Assembly (NCBI GenBank): GCA_964409165.1
Contig: CAYPCH010000069.1
Span: 1 to 19,931, forward strand
Direction: 5' to 3'
Origin: CAYPCH01 sp964409165
Lineage (GTDB): Bacteria; Bacillota; Clostridia; Acetivibrionales; Acetivibrionaceae
DNA length: 19,931 bases
Shown here piece by piece: positions 1 through 8,669 of the stretch. The stretch's first letter is position 1; every line of letters starts with the position of its first letter. The notes beneath the pieces are model-generated. The model was not told the DNA's origin and did not search any database. It worked only from the letters and a program-made list of their open reading frames with translations. The translations under genes and the position numbers were made by a program.

Positions 1-134
1 CATTTTTTAAGCTTATTTTAAAACTTATCCGGAATTTTAAAAAGTTATCCGCAGATTTGCCTTTAGATAGTGCAAAAGCCCGCCACTTGTAGTATCCTAA
101 ATTTGTGTAAAAAGATAAACAGGGGGGCTAATGC
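1..134. other. AT-rich leader before transposase remnant
   Basis: No gene seen. The stretch holds two near-repeats of the form ACTTATCCG / AGTTATCCG (about 24-54) and, next to the following ORF, a purine-rich ribosome binding site AGGGGGG (121-127). Because the next ORF is a transposase 5' end, this is probably the left end of an insertion sequence. No terminal inverted repeat can be defined because the partner end is not visible. Confidence 0.4.
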
Positions 135-445
135 ATGTACAATTATAGCAAATTATCATACCAGTTGAAAAGAGAAATCAAAACTTTTTCCAGTAAAATA
201 TCAAAAGGACTTTCAAGACCTAAATTTAAGTTTGTGTTTGAAATGCTTTATGGACTATTAGAATCTCAATCATCGCATTTAAGTGACATTGCCAGAGCTC
301 TTAAAGAAAAAACATCTCTTAAAAAAACAATAGAAGAAGGTTGTCAAGGAACCTTAACACCTTTAATGAAAATGATTTGATTATAGAAAATTACTTACAA
401 ACAGTCAAAAAGAATACAAGCAATATGTCAGTTTTAATTATTGAT
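135..445 (+). pseudogene. Transposase 5' fragment (DDE, IS4/IS1380-like), frameshifted
   Basis: The start of a DDE-type insertion-sequence transposase. The N-terminus (YQLKREIKTFSSKISKGLSR, then a LYGLLESQSSHLSDIARALK-type segment) matches my recollection of clostridial IS4/IS1380-like transposases, which continue KKTIERLSRNL. Here the frame breaks at about 332-342: the first frame runs on as IEEGCQG and stops at 380, while the expected LSRNLNTFNE continues in another frame from 341. A 2-nt insertion or equivalent indel in the GAAGAAGG stretch explains this. Similarity continues to about SVLIIDN (near 445) and then stops, so the DDE catalytic core is gone. ATG 135 has the ribosome binding site AGGGGGG. 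It is a dead remnant. Family assignment is from memory of motifs, and the 3' boundary is approximate. Confidence 0.7.
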
Positions 446-1618
446 AATATAGACAAAAATCTTATATCAAAAATCAACCAACTAACTTTTGACTATATCG
501 AAAATGACACTGATTATAATGAGCTTGCCATTTGGTTCAAAGGACTGAAAGAGCTTCCGAAGTTAAATGAAGCCATAAATAAAAATGAGGAAACCTTCCT
601 GAAATACAAAAAATCCAGAGACAGTATGGAGGCAGGAGATAAGAGCTATGAAAGCTCAGATTATTTAGATGCAATAGCCAGCTATAACGAGGTTTTGTCT
701 GAGGATAAACTCTATTATGAAAAGGTGCAGTTGAAAATAGACAAATGCATTGGCGAAATGTATGATTACTACATTAGAGAAGCCGATAAGCTTGACTTGA
801 TAAATGCACATAAAGACGCATATAACATTGCAAAACAAGTTAGCGAGTACTACCCTGATGATTCAAACCTAAAGTCTAAAATGGATACTTATCTTAAAAA
901 CCTTTATGATTGGACAATAAAAAAAGCCGAAGAGTATAATTCTGTAAACAACTATGATGCTGCAATTGAAGCAATAGGCGATATTGATAATCTTTTCCCT
1001 GGTGACAGCCTTTTAACTCAAAAGAAAGCCATATATGAGGATAACAGGCTTAAGGCTATCGAAGAAGAAAAGCAGCGCCGGGAAAGAAGAAAAAATGAAC
1101 TCCTTGCAAAAACATCAAAGAGATATGACAAAGAACTGGATGCTGATATATATGTACCCCAAGGTTACAGCACCTATTACGTCAACCTTACAAGCTCATA
1201 TAATATTGAGCCCAGATTGTTCGTTACTGTGGACGGAGTGGCTATGCTCATGGTTTTTACAGGTTTTATTTCTAATAAATATTTAAACTTTAACAGTGTA
1301 GTATTTCAAGCAGACGACGAAACATTTGAATGGGAAACTCCCGATAACGTCAAGAAAAAACAGAACCTTTTCGGAGAAGTCGGCGAATGGAGCATCCATT
1401 CAAGCATAGAAAATTTTCAGCTTATAGAACAAATGAAGAAGATGTCGGACTCAGACCATTCCAAGATAATTTTCACAGGAGACGAAAACCTGGAACATAC
1501 ACTTTCTTTAACGGAAAGAAACAACCTGAAACTTTTTGTTGAGCTGTCCGGTTTTTATGTGAACCTTGATACACTTATAGAAGACGAGAAATATGATCCC
1601 CTCTTTCCTGTCAGTTAG
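341..1618 (+). CDS. 5'-truncated TPR-like protein fused to transposase remnant
   Basis: A 425-codon open frame of mixed origin. The first 35 or so codons are the out-of-frame continuation of the transposase; the rest is unrelated. From about residue 60 the protein is helical and TPR-like: a segment around residue 100 with GDKSYESSDYLDAIASYNEV spacing, two further weaker helix-pair units to about 235, a basic/acidic coiled stretch (EEEKQRRERRKNE, about 240-253), then a beta-rich C-terminal domain that I do not recognise. The formal start at 341 is TTG without a ribosome binding site; ATG 425 is the first in-frame ATG, also without a good site. The native N-terminus, possibly a signal or lipoprotein peptide, is missing, so the gene is probably a pseudogene created by IS insertion or deletion. 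Function unknown; a role in the envelope is only a guess. Confidence 0.55.
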   Translation: MSRNLNTFNENDLIIENYLQTVKKNTSNMSVLIIDNIDKNLISKINQLTFDYIENDTDYNELAIWFKGLKELPKLNEAINKNEETFLKYKKSRDSMEAGDKSYESSDYLDAIASYNEVLSEDKLYYEKVQLKIDKCIGEMYDYYIREADKLDLINAHKDAYNIAKQVSEYYPDDSNLKSKMDTYLKNLYDWTIKKAEEYNSVNNYDAAIEAIGDIDNLFPGDSLLTQKKAIYEDNRLKAIEEEKQRRERRKNELLAKTSKRYDKELDADIYVPQGYSTYYVNLTSSYNIEPRLFVTVDGVAMLMVFTGFISNKYLNFNSVVFQADDETFEWETPDNVKKKQNLFGEVGEWSIHSSIENFQLIEQMKKMSDSDHSKIIFTGDENLEHTLSLTERNNLKLFVELSGFYVNLDTLIEDEKYDPLFPVS

Positions 1619-1684
1619 AGATGGTGAAAATACGCCCGCCGTTTCCATTATGCCAAAAGCTGTTATCTCATGACTATCCTCTTT

Positions 1685-1735
1685 ATCTCTTATCTCTTAT
1701 CTCTTATCTCTTCATCTCTTATCTCTTCATCTTAT
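1685..1735. repeat. Heptamer tandem repeat (TCTTATC)n over a stop codon
   Basis: Near-tandem copies of ATCTCTT, some expanded to ATCTCTTC. Read on the minus strand the unit is AGAGATA / AGAGATGA, and it contains the TAA stop of the glycosyltransferase gene at 1719. The unit ATGAAGAGATAAGAG occurs twice in succession at the 3' end of that gene. Confidence 0.8.
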
Positions 1736-3434
1736 ACAGCTTATACCTCTCCCTTTCCAAAGGTTGCATATTTTTTAAGTCGGGCAACAATAAATGCAGT
1801 TCATCGTCTCCCGACGAAGACATAATAATATCAAAATATCCTTGTTGTACTAAATTTTCAGTCTCCACCCTGTTCTCAAACTTTAATAGCCTGACCTGTC
1901 CTGACTTTAGTTTATCTTCAAAATCTTTTCCTCCAAGCCATCGTATAGTGACATAACTGTATTGTCCAAAGGCAGGAAGTTCATGAATTAGTACCCTTCC
2001 ATCCGGATAGTATTTAAAATAATCCTTCAGGTAGGAATATATGCTATGTGCAGGGGTATACTTCTCATCTAACGCCCCTTTCTCTTGAGTATAAAAATTG
2101 TTCACCTGATAAAATGCAGTAAATACTAGAACAAATATTGATAAGCCTATAAGACAATATCTTGCAATAGTCCTTTTTTTTGAGTCCGACCTGCTTTTCA
2201 GCTTATTATAAAAGAACATAAATAAGCTATATAAGGCATGTGCAACAAAATAATAGATTGGCACAATCATAATATAGTTTCTTGCGGCATTAGGGTCTCC
2301 CAAACCTGCCACAAGCCCCGGAGCCATTGACACAAAAAACAGCAGTATAGGGGTGCCAGATAAAAGAGTTCGTTTTTTAAAAAAGTTAATAAGGCATAAA
2401 ACAAATCCTATTATAAAAAACGGAACCAGAAATCTGGGATATAGCACTATATCCGGCATCCAGTAGCTATTTGCCATATTAGGGTTCCAGAACTCCTTCA
2501 TGGAATTTGCTCCAAAAACAAATCTCAAAAGAACCTTTATATTTATAAGCAGTTTATTAATCAAAAAATCAGGATCGGTTGCTTTTACATTTTTTGCAAC
2601 CTCAAACAATCCTTCTCCCCGTGCATTAAAATAGCTTTTAGTCGCTACTTTAATATCCTCGAACTGAACTGATACTACAATAAATATGCTCATAAGGAAT
2701 AAGGCTATGTGCGTTTTTGTTAGCTTTTTATAAAGTAGCATAACCCATATAACAAGGAGTATCGGTATTATTCTTACAGAAGCATGTCCATAAGGTAAAA
2801 TTGCTACAGAAACTCCCGCTAGAATTGCAATAATATATGACCCTGCACCAGGTTTTACATTATTATTCATGCCTTTCTTTTCAATTTTATTGCCTGTATT
2901 TATATTCGTTTCTTTATTATGCTGCATGCTTGAAACAAACATCTGTGCAATTAGGCAAAAAGACAGCAGTACCAAGGTAAGACTGAAGCCTACAATCCCC
3001 CCTGACCTTGTCATTATCAGATACCATGGTGATGTGGCAAGCAGAATGACAAAAACTGTTGCAAAAAGAGGCGGATAAATCTTTATCATAATCCGATAGA
3101 CCAAAATCAATACTAAAAAAGCCAGTACAGCAGTAAAAATTCTTACTCCAAATAGCGTAAGTCCGAACAATCCAAGTCCCAGTTCTATCGGTGCAGCATA
3201 TACAGGTGACCTTCCGGCAGCATGCTGATACATATCGGTCCAAAGCCAGGTCACTTCCTTAGGAACAACCTCATTATCAAGCACCTTGTTTACTTGGGGA
3301 TGTATTGCACATTCAACACATGCATCAAAGTAATTGGGATATGTACCTATCCTCCAAAACAGTATTACAAATAATGCAGTCAGAATAATAATATGTCTGC
3401 TGTTATGCAGCAAATATGTTTTCAGATTTTTCAT
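1719..3434 (-). CDS. Polytopic membrane glycosyltransferase (GT-C, PMT/ArnT-like)
   Basis: Predicted integral membrane glycosyltransferase of the GT-C fold, which uses lipid-linked sugar donors on the outer membrane face. About 571 aa. A first transmembrane helix (about residues 12-28) is followed by a long outside loop with acidic residues (FDACVE...), then SPVYAAPIELGLGLFG and many hydrophobic helices (about 80-145, 185-235, 310-350 and 390-430), and a soluble C-terminal domain of about 130 residues. This layout is typical of PMT_2-type transferases; acceptor and donor cannot be told. I chose ATG 3434, preceded by AGGGTGG at 5 nt, over the in-frame GTG at 3443, which has no site. A sigma-A type promoter lies just upstream. 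The gene converges on the TPR-like ORF and has no obvious partner genes. Protein or S-layer glycosylation is possible but is inference. Confidence 0.75.
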   Translation of the reverse strand: MKNLKTYLLHNSRHIIILTALFVILFWRIGTYPNYFDACVECAIHPQVNKVLDNEVVPKEVTWLWTDMYQHAAGRSPVYAAPIELGLGLFGLTLFGVRIFTAVLAFLVLILVYRIMIKIYPPLFATVFVILLATSPWYLIMTRSGGIVGFSLTLVLLSFCLIAQMFVSSMQHNKETNINTGNKIEKKGMNNNVKPGAGSYIIAILAGVSVAILPYGHASVRIIPILLVIWVMLLYKKLTKTHIALFLMSIFIVVSVQFEDIKVATKSYFNARGEGLFEVAKNVKATDPDFLINKLLINIKVLLRFVFGANSMKEFWNPNMANSYWMPDIVLYPRFLVPFFIIGFVLCLINFFKKRTLLSGTPILLFFVSMAPGLVAGLGDPNAARNYIMIVPIYYFVAHALYSLFMFFYNKLKSRSDSKKRTIARYCLIGLSIFVLVFTAFYQVNNFYTQEKGALDEKYTPAHSIYSYLKDYFKYYPDGRVLIHELPAFGQYSYVTIRWLGGKDFEDKLKSGQVRLLKFENRVETENLVQQGYFDIIMSSSGDDELHLLLPDLKNMQPLERERYKLYKMKR

Positions 3435-3479
3435 TGCATCCACCCTGTCTTAAAAGTTAAATTGCGCTGGCTTATGTTA

Positions 3480-3508
3480 ATTATATTAGAATGAGATATC
3501 TTGTACAA
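3480..3508 (-). promoter_or_regulatory. Sigma-A type promoter of the glycosyltransferase
   Basis: On the minus strand TTGTAC (3508-3503), 17 nt, TATAAT (3485-3480). The predicted transcription start near 3473 gives a leader of about 40 nt to ATG 3434. Confidence 0.7.
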
Positions 3509-3555
3509 TAGTAGAATTGAATGCAAGTACAATAAAGAGGCTTAAAAATAAAATT

Positions 3556-3587
3556 AAAGCGGCAAGCCTTTTATAACTCGCCGCTTT
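3556..3587 (-). terminator. Terminator after the large GH9 gene
   Basis: Hairpin with arms AAAGCGGC (3556-3563) and GCCGCTTT (3580-3587), extendable inward past one mismatch. On the minus strand it is followed by a T-rich run (TAATTTTATTTTT). It sits about 100 nt past the stop at 3689 and before the glycosyltransferase promoter. Confidence 0.7.
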
Positions 3588-3688
3588 GAAACCTTTATAC
3601 ATATCGCCACTCAAAATTACAATCAAAGTAATAAGCAACGTTTAAGATATAGATGAAATATATCTTCCCAAAGAGTGTTTAGTAACGC

Positions 3689-6286
3689 TTATCCGGGAAA
3701 TTCATCCACTAACCCCAGTATATACTTTTTTATCCACGCATAGTCAGTAGAATTAACAACACCATCACTGTTTACATCGGCAGTTACTTCAATGTTTACC
3801 AAATCCGAAGTTCCAGGTAAAGCACCTAAAATATACCTTTTGACTATTGCATAGTCGGTCGAATTAATTGTTCCATCTTCATTTACATCGCCCTTTCTAA
3901 CATCAACAGGTGTAGGAGTTGGTTCTATTACATCTGTCGGAGTTGAATTCAGGTTTTCATCAAGGTATCCTGCAATCCAAGCCAAAGAAGCATTCCATAC
4001 TATACTGCATTCATTTACTGACCAGGCCTCTATATGGTCAACATAGCATTTTTGTGGAGGTATATTTTCGAAAAGCATTCCCATACATTTTACATAGGGA
4101 TCCTCCAGTCCGGAATTTGGTCCCCCTACTACTATACCGGCAGGTGCCATAGGATAGTCAGGGTCAACCTGATGAGCAAAGAAAATATGATGCGGGAACA
4201 TCGCATGGTTTTCGCCGTATCCGGTTACATAACTTTTGAAGTTGGGATTTCTTCCCATAATATAATCCATAGTTTCTGCTGCCCCATTCAAATATCGGAC
4301 ATCTTTTGTATAATCGTATGCATATGCCATAACGATGGAGTTATTTAACATATAGTAATTCGAGGCCCATACATATCCGTCTTCATTCGATGACACTACG
4401 AGACTTTGTTCAAAAGGAACGCCATATCCCTGAGCACTCTGCAATTCAATATAATCATCCGCAGCTTTTTTGATATTATCTTTCGCTGCTTTTATATCCT
4501 CTTTGGGAATGTCCCTCGGGACAAGAGCAAGTGTTATCGTTCCAAGGGAATGTGTAATCTTACTGTCAAAGCTTGCACGTGTACCTGACTCTTCATCTTC
4601 ATCTGAGCCCAAATAAGAAGGTATTTTCAGATACCATTTTGAACTTTCTATGTAATCAAAGTATTTTTCCTTTCCTGTAGTTGAATAAAGCTCGGCAGCA
4701 GCCCAGTAGAATTCATCATCTATGTGGCTTTGCAATATGCTGTTTTCGTAAAGTAAATCTGAGGGAGGAAAAATGTTGGGGCTAGCAACAGCCGCATCCC
4801 ATGCAATTTCTGCTACTTCTATGCATTTGCTTGCAAACTCAGGGTCATAATTCTTCCAAATGCGGCTGGCCTGAGCAGCAACTGCTGCAAGATTTAGTGT
4901 GGCTTCTGTTGTCGGTGGTTTCAAACAACGGTAGGTTACAGTTTCATGGGGTGCAAGAGCAAGCACGTTCCATTTCTCATCAGATGCCTTATGGTGAACC
5001 ATTCCTTCTCTTGGATATCCTGCAGGCACCTGCATCTTCATAAGGCATTCCAAATTGTACCTGGCTTCATCAAGTATGTCAGGATAATCATTACCGCTTT
5101 CAGGTATATTAAGCTTTCCATCCTCATAACGAGATTTGTTGTCAAAATGTTCAGCACGCTCATAAAGGTTTTGCATCATCCATATGGCAAAACTTCCGCC
5201 AACGACATATTTGCCATGATCCACTAGATCATACCATCCTCCTGTAACATCCAATGTGTGGTCGGAATCGTAAGGCTCCCATTCCGAGCCCATCAATTTA
5301 TCACCTCCAAGTATGTCAGGTTTATGAGCTTCCGGTCTTGCCCACTCTATACCACCTGCGTATTCGGCATAAATTGGAATACCGCTTCTCTGATGATAAA
5401 AGTATTTGAGTGCATCATTTTTAAGGCTGTCATATATATCTTCCGATATGTCAAAGGGATAACTCTTTTCTCCTCCTGCTTCAAGAACGTATCCTGTTCC
5501 TTCTTTTTTATAGGATGAAAAGTCAATAATATGCACATTATCTCCTGAATCCTTGTCAAATCCAAAAACTTCAGTCTTATCCTCAGCAACCGTTTCTCCT
5601 TCACTGTTCTTTAAACTCCAGTCAACAGGTAAGTCTGAATCAGATAAAAGTGTTGCTTTTTTATTAAGCTCAGGATAATAGCCCTCCTGATTTACACGTA
5701 TTCCCTTCATTGGCGGAATTGGAGACGATGTAGGAGGAGGCATACCTAAGACGTCAAGATAAATATCATCAAATATAAACTCTGTACCTGCTGGCACATC
5801 TTTTCCACCTAAATGAAATGCAAGTTCACACCTGTCTGCGTTCCGCGTTCCAGTAAACTTCTCTACACATTCCCATGTCTCACCTGCTTTAAGTACTTTT
5901 GGCTGCCAAGATCTATTACCAATGTTCCAGTCCTCGAAATAAGGGGCTCCCATATTACCTACTTTTGCATAGATTTTGCAATCTTTATTTGCGGTTACTG
6001 TAAACATTACTGTGTAAATACTTCCTTCAATTATATTAATATCCCTGTAGCAAAACATTATATCCCATCTGTTTTGAGGATTTCCCGAGTTAATTACTGT
6101 TATATGATAACCGCCGTCTTTGACGCTGAATTCACTCTCGGCGGGATATGAGTCAATAACTCGCCAAGGAAGACCTACACCATCGTCAAAGGTACTATTA
6201 CCAAGAATGTTTGAAGCAAACGCCATAACCTGAGTCGCTATCAAAGAAAAAACTACCAACATCACTACGCAAATTTTCTTTTTCAC
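3689..6286 (-). CDS. Cellulosomal GH9 glucanase, CBM4-Ig-GH9-dockerin (CelK/CbhA-like)
   Basis: Secreted cellulosome subunit, 865 aa. Order: signal peptide (about 1-25, ending AFAS), CBM4-type carbohydrate-binding module (about 27-180), Ig-like N-terminal domain of GH9 enzymes (about 195-278), GH9 (alpha/alpha)6 catalytic domain (about 285-775), short Pro/Thr linker, type I dockerin (about 798-863; both repeats read NSTDYA). This is the layout of C. thermocellum CelK and CbhA, which release cellobiose from cellulose. The two Asp of the GH9 DxxD motif are present (D353, D356), as is the acid Glu in SVNE (E759). However, the usual DAGDH reads DLVDH, the usual Arg after PHH/PHD is Ile (PHHIFF, about 698-703), and the NSR of GGPNSRFEDP is NSG, so substrate range or activity may differ. 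Start is GTG 6286, with AGGGGGG 7 nt upstream. A SigI-like promoter precedes it. Confidence 0.93.
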   Translation of the reverse strand: MKKKICVVMLVVFSLIATQVMAFASNILGNSTFDDGVGLPWRVIDSYPAESEFSVKDGGYHITVINSGNPQNRWDIMFCYRDINIIEGSIYTVMFTVTANKDCKIYAKVGNMGAPYFEDWNIGNRSWQPKVLKAGETWECVEKFTGTRNADRCELAFHLGGKDVPAGTEFIFDDIYLDVLGMPPPTSSPIPPMKGIRVNQEGYYPELNKKATLLSDSDLPVDWSLKNSEGETVAEDKTEVFGFDKDSGDNVHIIDFSSYKKEGTGYVLEAGGEKSYPFDISEDIYDSLKNDALKYFYHQRSGIPIYAEYAGGIEWARPEAHKPDILGGDKLMGSEWEPYDSDHTLDVTGGWYDLVDHGKYVVGGSFAIWMMQNLYERAEHFDNKSRYEDGKLNIPESGNDYPDILDEARYNLECLMKMQVPAGYPREGMVHHKASDEKWNVLALAPHETVTYRCLKPPTTEATLNLAAVAAQASRIWKNYDPEFASKCIEVAEIAWDAAVASPNIFPPSDLLYENSILQSHIDDEFYWAAAELYSTTGKEKYFDYIESSKWYLKIPSYLGSDEDEESGTRASFDSKITHSLGTITLALVPRDIPKEDIKAAKDNIKKAADDYIELQSAQGYGVPFEQSLVVSSNEDGYVWASNYYMLNNSIVMAYAYDYTKDVRYLNGAAETMDYIMGRNPNFKSYVTGYGENHAMFPHHIFFAHQVDPDYPMAPAGIVVGGPNSGLEDPYVKCMGMLFENIPPQKCYVDHIEAWSVNECSIVWNASLAWIAGYLDENLNSTPTDVIEPTPTPVDVRKGDVNEDGTINSTDYAIVKRYILGALPGTSDLVNIEVTADVNSDGVVNSTDYAWIKKYILGLVDEFPG

Positions 6287-6420
6287 TGTAATTCCCCCCT
6301 TAATCAGTATGGTAAAAATATAACTTCTAAACTTTTTTTTACAAATACGCCATTTAATACTAAGAATGCAGAGATGCAGAAGTTACATTTCACTCATCTT
6401 TTAATTTTAATACTATACTA

Positions 6421-6446
6421 TTCGCTAAAGAATACTTTTTAAGGGG
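6421..6446 (-). promoter_or_regulatory. SigI-like promoter of the large GH9 gene
   Basis: Minus strand CCCCT (6446-6442), an A-rich 17-nt spacer, CGAA (6424-6421) followed by TAG. It matches the pattern upstream of sigI, celA and the second GH9. Predicted start near 6413, leader about 125 nt. That SigI sigma factors use a C-run/A-tract -35 and a CGAA-like -10 is family knowledge; the assignment here is inference. Confidence 0.6.
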
Positions 6447-6523
6447 ATTGTTCTTTAACAAAAGTTTATTTTCTCGACATTTTTTTGAAATTCCCAGTCC
6501 ATCGTCTTTTTAACAAATGCTCC

Positions 6524-6565
6524 TAATTAAAATTGAGTACCCATCGGGGTACTCAATTTTAATTA
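6524..6565 (-). terminator. Perfect 19-bp hairpin terminator after the short GH9
   Basis: Arms 6524-6542 (ending GAGTACCC) and 6547-6565 (starting GGGTACTC) are perfectly complementary over 19 bp with an ATCG loop. The outer part is A/T, so it can act in both directions. It lies 11 nt beyond the stop of the 6576-8285 gene. It belongs to the GAGTACC hairpin family also found at 13555-13587 and 18057-18089. Confidence 0.85.
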
Positions 6566-6575
6566 ATAGTTCTAT

Positions 6576-8285
6576 TCAATTTTTTATTATTTTTCCGTTA
6601 ATATCATACTCTACGGGAAACTCGGTCAAGGTACCAAGTATATACCTTCTCATCAGTGCATAATCGGTAGAGTTAATGCTTCCATCACCATTTAAATCCG
6701 CCACCGGTATTTTTATATTGCTCATCTCCTGATAAGGAAGTTTTTCAATAAGCCCGAGCAAGTATCGCCTAATCATTGCGTAGTCAGTTGAGTTAGCTGT
6801 GCCATCTGCATTCACATCACCTAAATCACACCATATTAATTTTGATTCTGGCGGCGTATTAGTAACCCTAGGAGGTGTATTTGGTGGAGTAGATGTTGAA
6901 GGAGTCACAAGTCCTCCATAATATTTGTTTATTCCTGCAACAGCCGCAACAAAGCTTGCATTGTAGTCGATAGCCACTTCTGTATACTGAAATTCATGTA
7001 CGCTGTCATGATAGTCGTCTCTGCTGTCCGGTCCGCCCACTAATGCCCCTGTAAGAACATGTTTTGCAGGATTCGCATTTTCCCCGTTGGCATATGTATA
7101 ACCGTTGGCTGCCCTGTGGTGAGGATGTTTAGGATAGTTTGAGCCAAAACCTATCAAATAGGACATTTTAAGTGGATTATCACCTAATGCGTAGTCTATT
7201 TGTGACTTTGCAAAAGTCAATAATGATTGGTCATTCGTCTGTTTATAGTACTGAAGAGCCAGCATAACTTCTGCCGACATATATCTTAAAGCACCCCATA
7301 CATCCAGAAACCGCAGTCCTCCTGGTGTTGTAGTTATCTCACTCTTCCAGTAGTTCAGATTATATTCCATTGCATCTTTATATTTCTGTTCTCCCGTTAT
7401 TTCAGCCATTTTGCAGAATACCGCCATATACATGTCATCCCAGCACATGGTCCATTTGTTTTCAAAGGGCGTAACTCCGAGGTATGTATTGTTTGATAAA
7501 TAGGAATTTATATCAGTCAAATAACTGCTGTCGTTTTCCACTACATAAAGCCAGGCAGCTGCCCATGCAAGGTCATCCCAATATGAATGTGATTGATAAA
7601 ATGCATCCAGTGTATAATGTCCAAGATTGGATTTACCCATTTCATAAAGTTCCTTTGCTGCCTTAAGGCACTTGCTCGCATAACTTGAATCAATATCTTT
7701 GTAATTAAGGTACATCAAAGTTAGAGATGCAGATGTCAAACCCAGAACATCAGAACCCGGATTTGAAGAGTTTACAACAAAAGGAACCGGTCTTTTCCCA
7801 GCCTGTTCTTCAGGAGGTCCCCAGTAAGTGTGATCCTCTTCTCCATCTCCCACCTGATGATAGAAAGTATTTGCATCCGGGTGGCACTTAAGCATATAAT
7901 CAGTGAAATATTTTAAAGTTGAAAGCATGTTCTGAGTGTTTCCGGTTGCATCAAACACATCCTTATACTCGTAGAAAGACCATCCTAAAACTGAAGCAGA
8001 ATATGCCTGAGGCAAGCCGAATTTTACATGATCGCCCGCATCATGATAACCGCCTGTGAGATCAAAACCGATTGAGCTTCCATCATCTGTGTGACAAGCT
8101 CCCCTCCAATCAAAAAAGTTATTTGTTCCTGCCTGTGGCCCACATTTGTTAGCGTCAAAAAATTTAATTGAATACGTCATTGCAGTCTTATAATCAATAG
8201 AAGCTGCATTCGCCACGTTTATAGCTGAAAACACATGAGTAGCAAGAAGTACAAAAACCGTTACAAATACACATGACCTTTTCAT
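6576..8285 (-). CDS. Cellulosomal GH9 endoglucanase with dockerin (CelT-like)
   Basis: Secreted cellulosome subunit, 569 aa. Signal peptide (about 1-27, ANA|A), GH9 catalytic domain directly after it (about 28-458), Thr/Pro linker (about 459-480), type I dockerin (about 487-557) and a 12-residue tail. Catalytic signatures are intact: DAGDH (D82, D85), PHHR (388-391) and the acid Glu in YTEVAIDYNA (E436). It has neither an Ig-like domain nor a CBM3c, the compact layout of C. thermocellum CelT, so endo-acting hydrolysis of amorphous cellulose is the likely role (inference). ATG 8285 has a strong site, AAAGGAGG. It has its own SigI-like promoter and a strong terminator, so it seems to be a separate transcription unit from the flanking cellulases, although it shares their dockerin type (NSTDYA in both repeats). 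Confidence 0.94.
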   Translation of the reverse strand: MKRSCVFVTVFVLLATHVFSAINVANAASIDYKTAMTYSIKFFDANKCGPQAGTNNFFDWRGACHTDDGSSIGFDLTGGYHDAGDHVKFGLPQAYSASVLGWSFYEYKDVFDATGNTQNMLSTLKYFTDYMLKCHPDANTFYHQVGDGEEDHTYWGPPEEQAGKRPVPFVVNSSNPGSDVLGLTSASLTLMYLNYKDIDSSYASKCLKAAKELYEMGKSNLGHYTLDAFYQSHSYWDDLAWAAAWLYVVENDSSYLTDINSYLSNNTYLGVTPFENKWTMCWDDMYMAVFCKMAEITGEQKYKDAMEYNLNYWKSEITTTPGGLRFLDVWGALRYMSAEVMLALQYYKQTNDQSLLTFAKSQIDYALGDNPLKMSYLIGFGSNYPKHPHHRAANGYTYANGENANPAKHVLTGALVGGPDSRDDYHDSVHEFQYTEVAIDYNASFVAAVAGINKYYGGLVTPSTSTPPNTPPRVTNTPPESKLIWCDLGDVNADGTANSTDYAMIRRYLLGLIEKLPYQEMSNIKIPVADLNGDGSINSTDYALMRRYILGTLTEFPVEYDINGKIIKN

Positions 8286-8550
8286 ACATTATCCTCCTTT
8301 AAAAACTTTATATATATGTTTTATATAATAGTATTTGCCTTAAACCTTTTAAAGATTATGAAAAACAACCTGATAATTTATATATGTGCCTCACAAACCA
8401 ACATTGATTAGTCTGCAAGGCACAACAAACAGAGGAAGAGTAAATATGCTGAATAAAAATAGCAATCAAAAGAGTTCGGGTCTTATTTTCTTCAGTCGTA
8501 TCAGCTTTGCAATCAGATATTTGTTTTCATCACTCTTTAATTATATATAA

Positions 8551-8578
8551 TTCGAGTGCACTCCATGATTTAAGGGGG
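8551..8578 (-). promoter_or_regulatory. SigI-like promoter of the short GH9 gene
   Basis: Minus strand CCCCCT (8578-8573), 18 nt, CGAA (8554-8551) followed by TTATATAT. Spacing and both elements are identical in form to those upstream of sigI. Predicted start near 8543, about 255 nt before ATG 8285. Confidence 0.6.
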
Positions 8579-8606
8579 CAAATACCTCTTTATTGTAACA
8601 TTACTA

Positions 8607-8637
8607 GAGGTTCCCTGATAAAGTATCAAGGAACCTC
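8607..8637 (-). terminator. Hairpin after celA
   Basis: Arms GAGGTTCCCTGATA (8607-8620) and TATCAAGGAACCTC (8624-8637) pair over 14 bp with one mismatch and a 3-nt loop, about 33 nt past the celA stop. There is no clean T-tract on the minus strand, so it may protect the 3' end or terminate inefficiently. Confidence 0.6.
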
Positions 8638-8669
8638 CGAATCAAGTTCAACATTATGTAAACTCTCGA

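Larger units (their letters stand above)
8286..8669. other. Intergenic leader region between short GH9 and celA
   Basis: 384 nt without a gene. It holds the celA terminator-like hairpin (8607-8637), the SigI-like promoter of the short GH9 (8551-8578) and its predicted leader of about 255 nt. The leader includes a possible hairpin, TGTGCCT (8385-8391) with AGGCACA (8418-8424). No known riboswitch consensus was recognised. Confidence 0.5.

Noticed and set aside
8385..8424. Riboswitch in the short GH9 leader
   Set aside because: Only a 7-bp stem with a 26-nt loop is visible, with none of the conserved cores of known riboswitches such as c-di-GMP-I.
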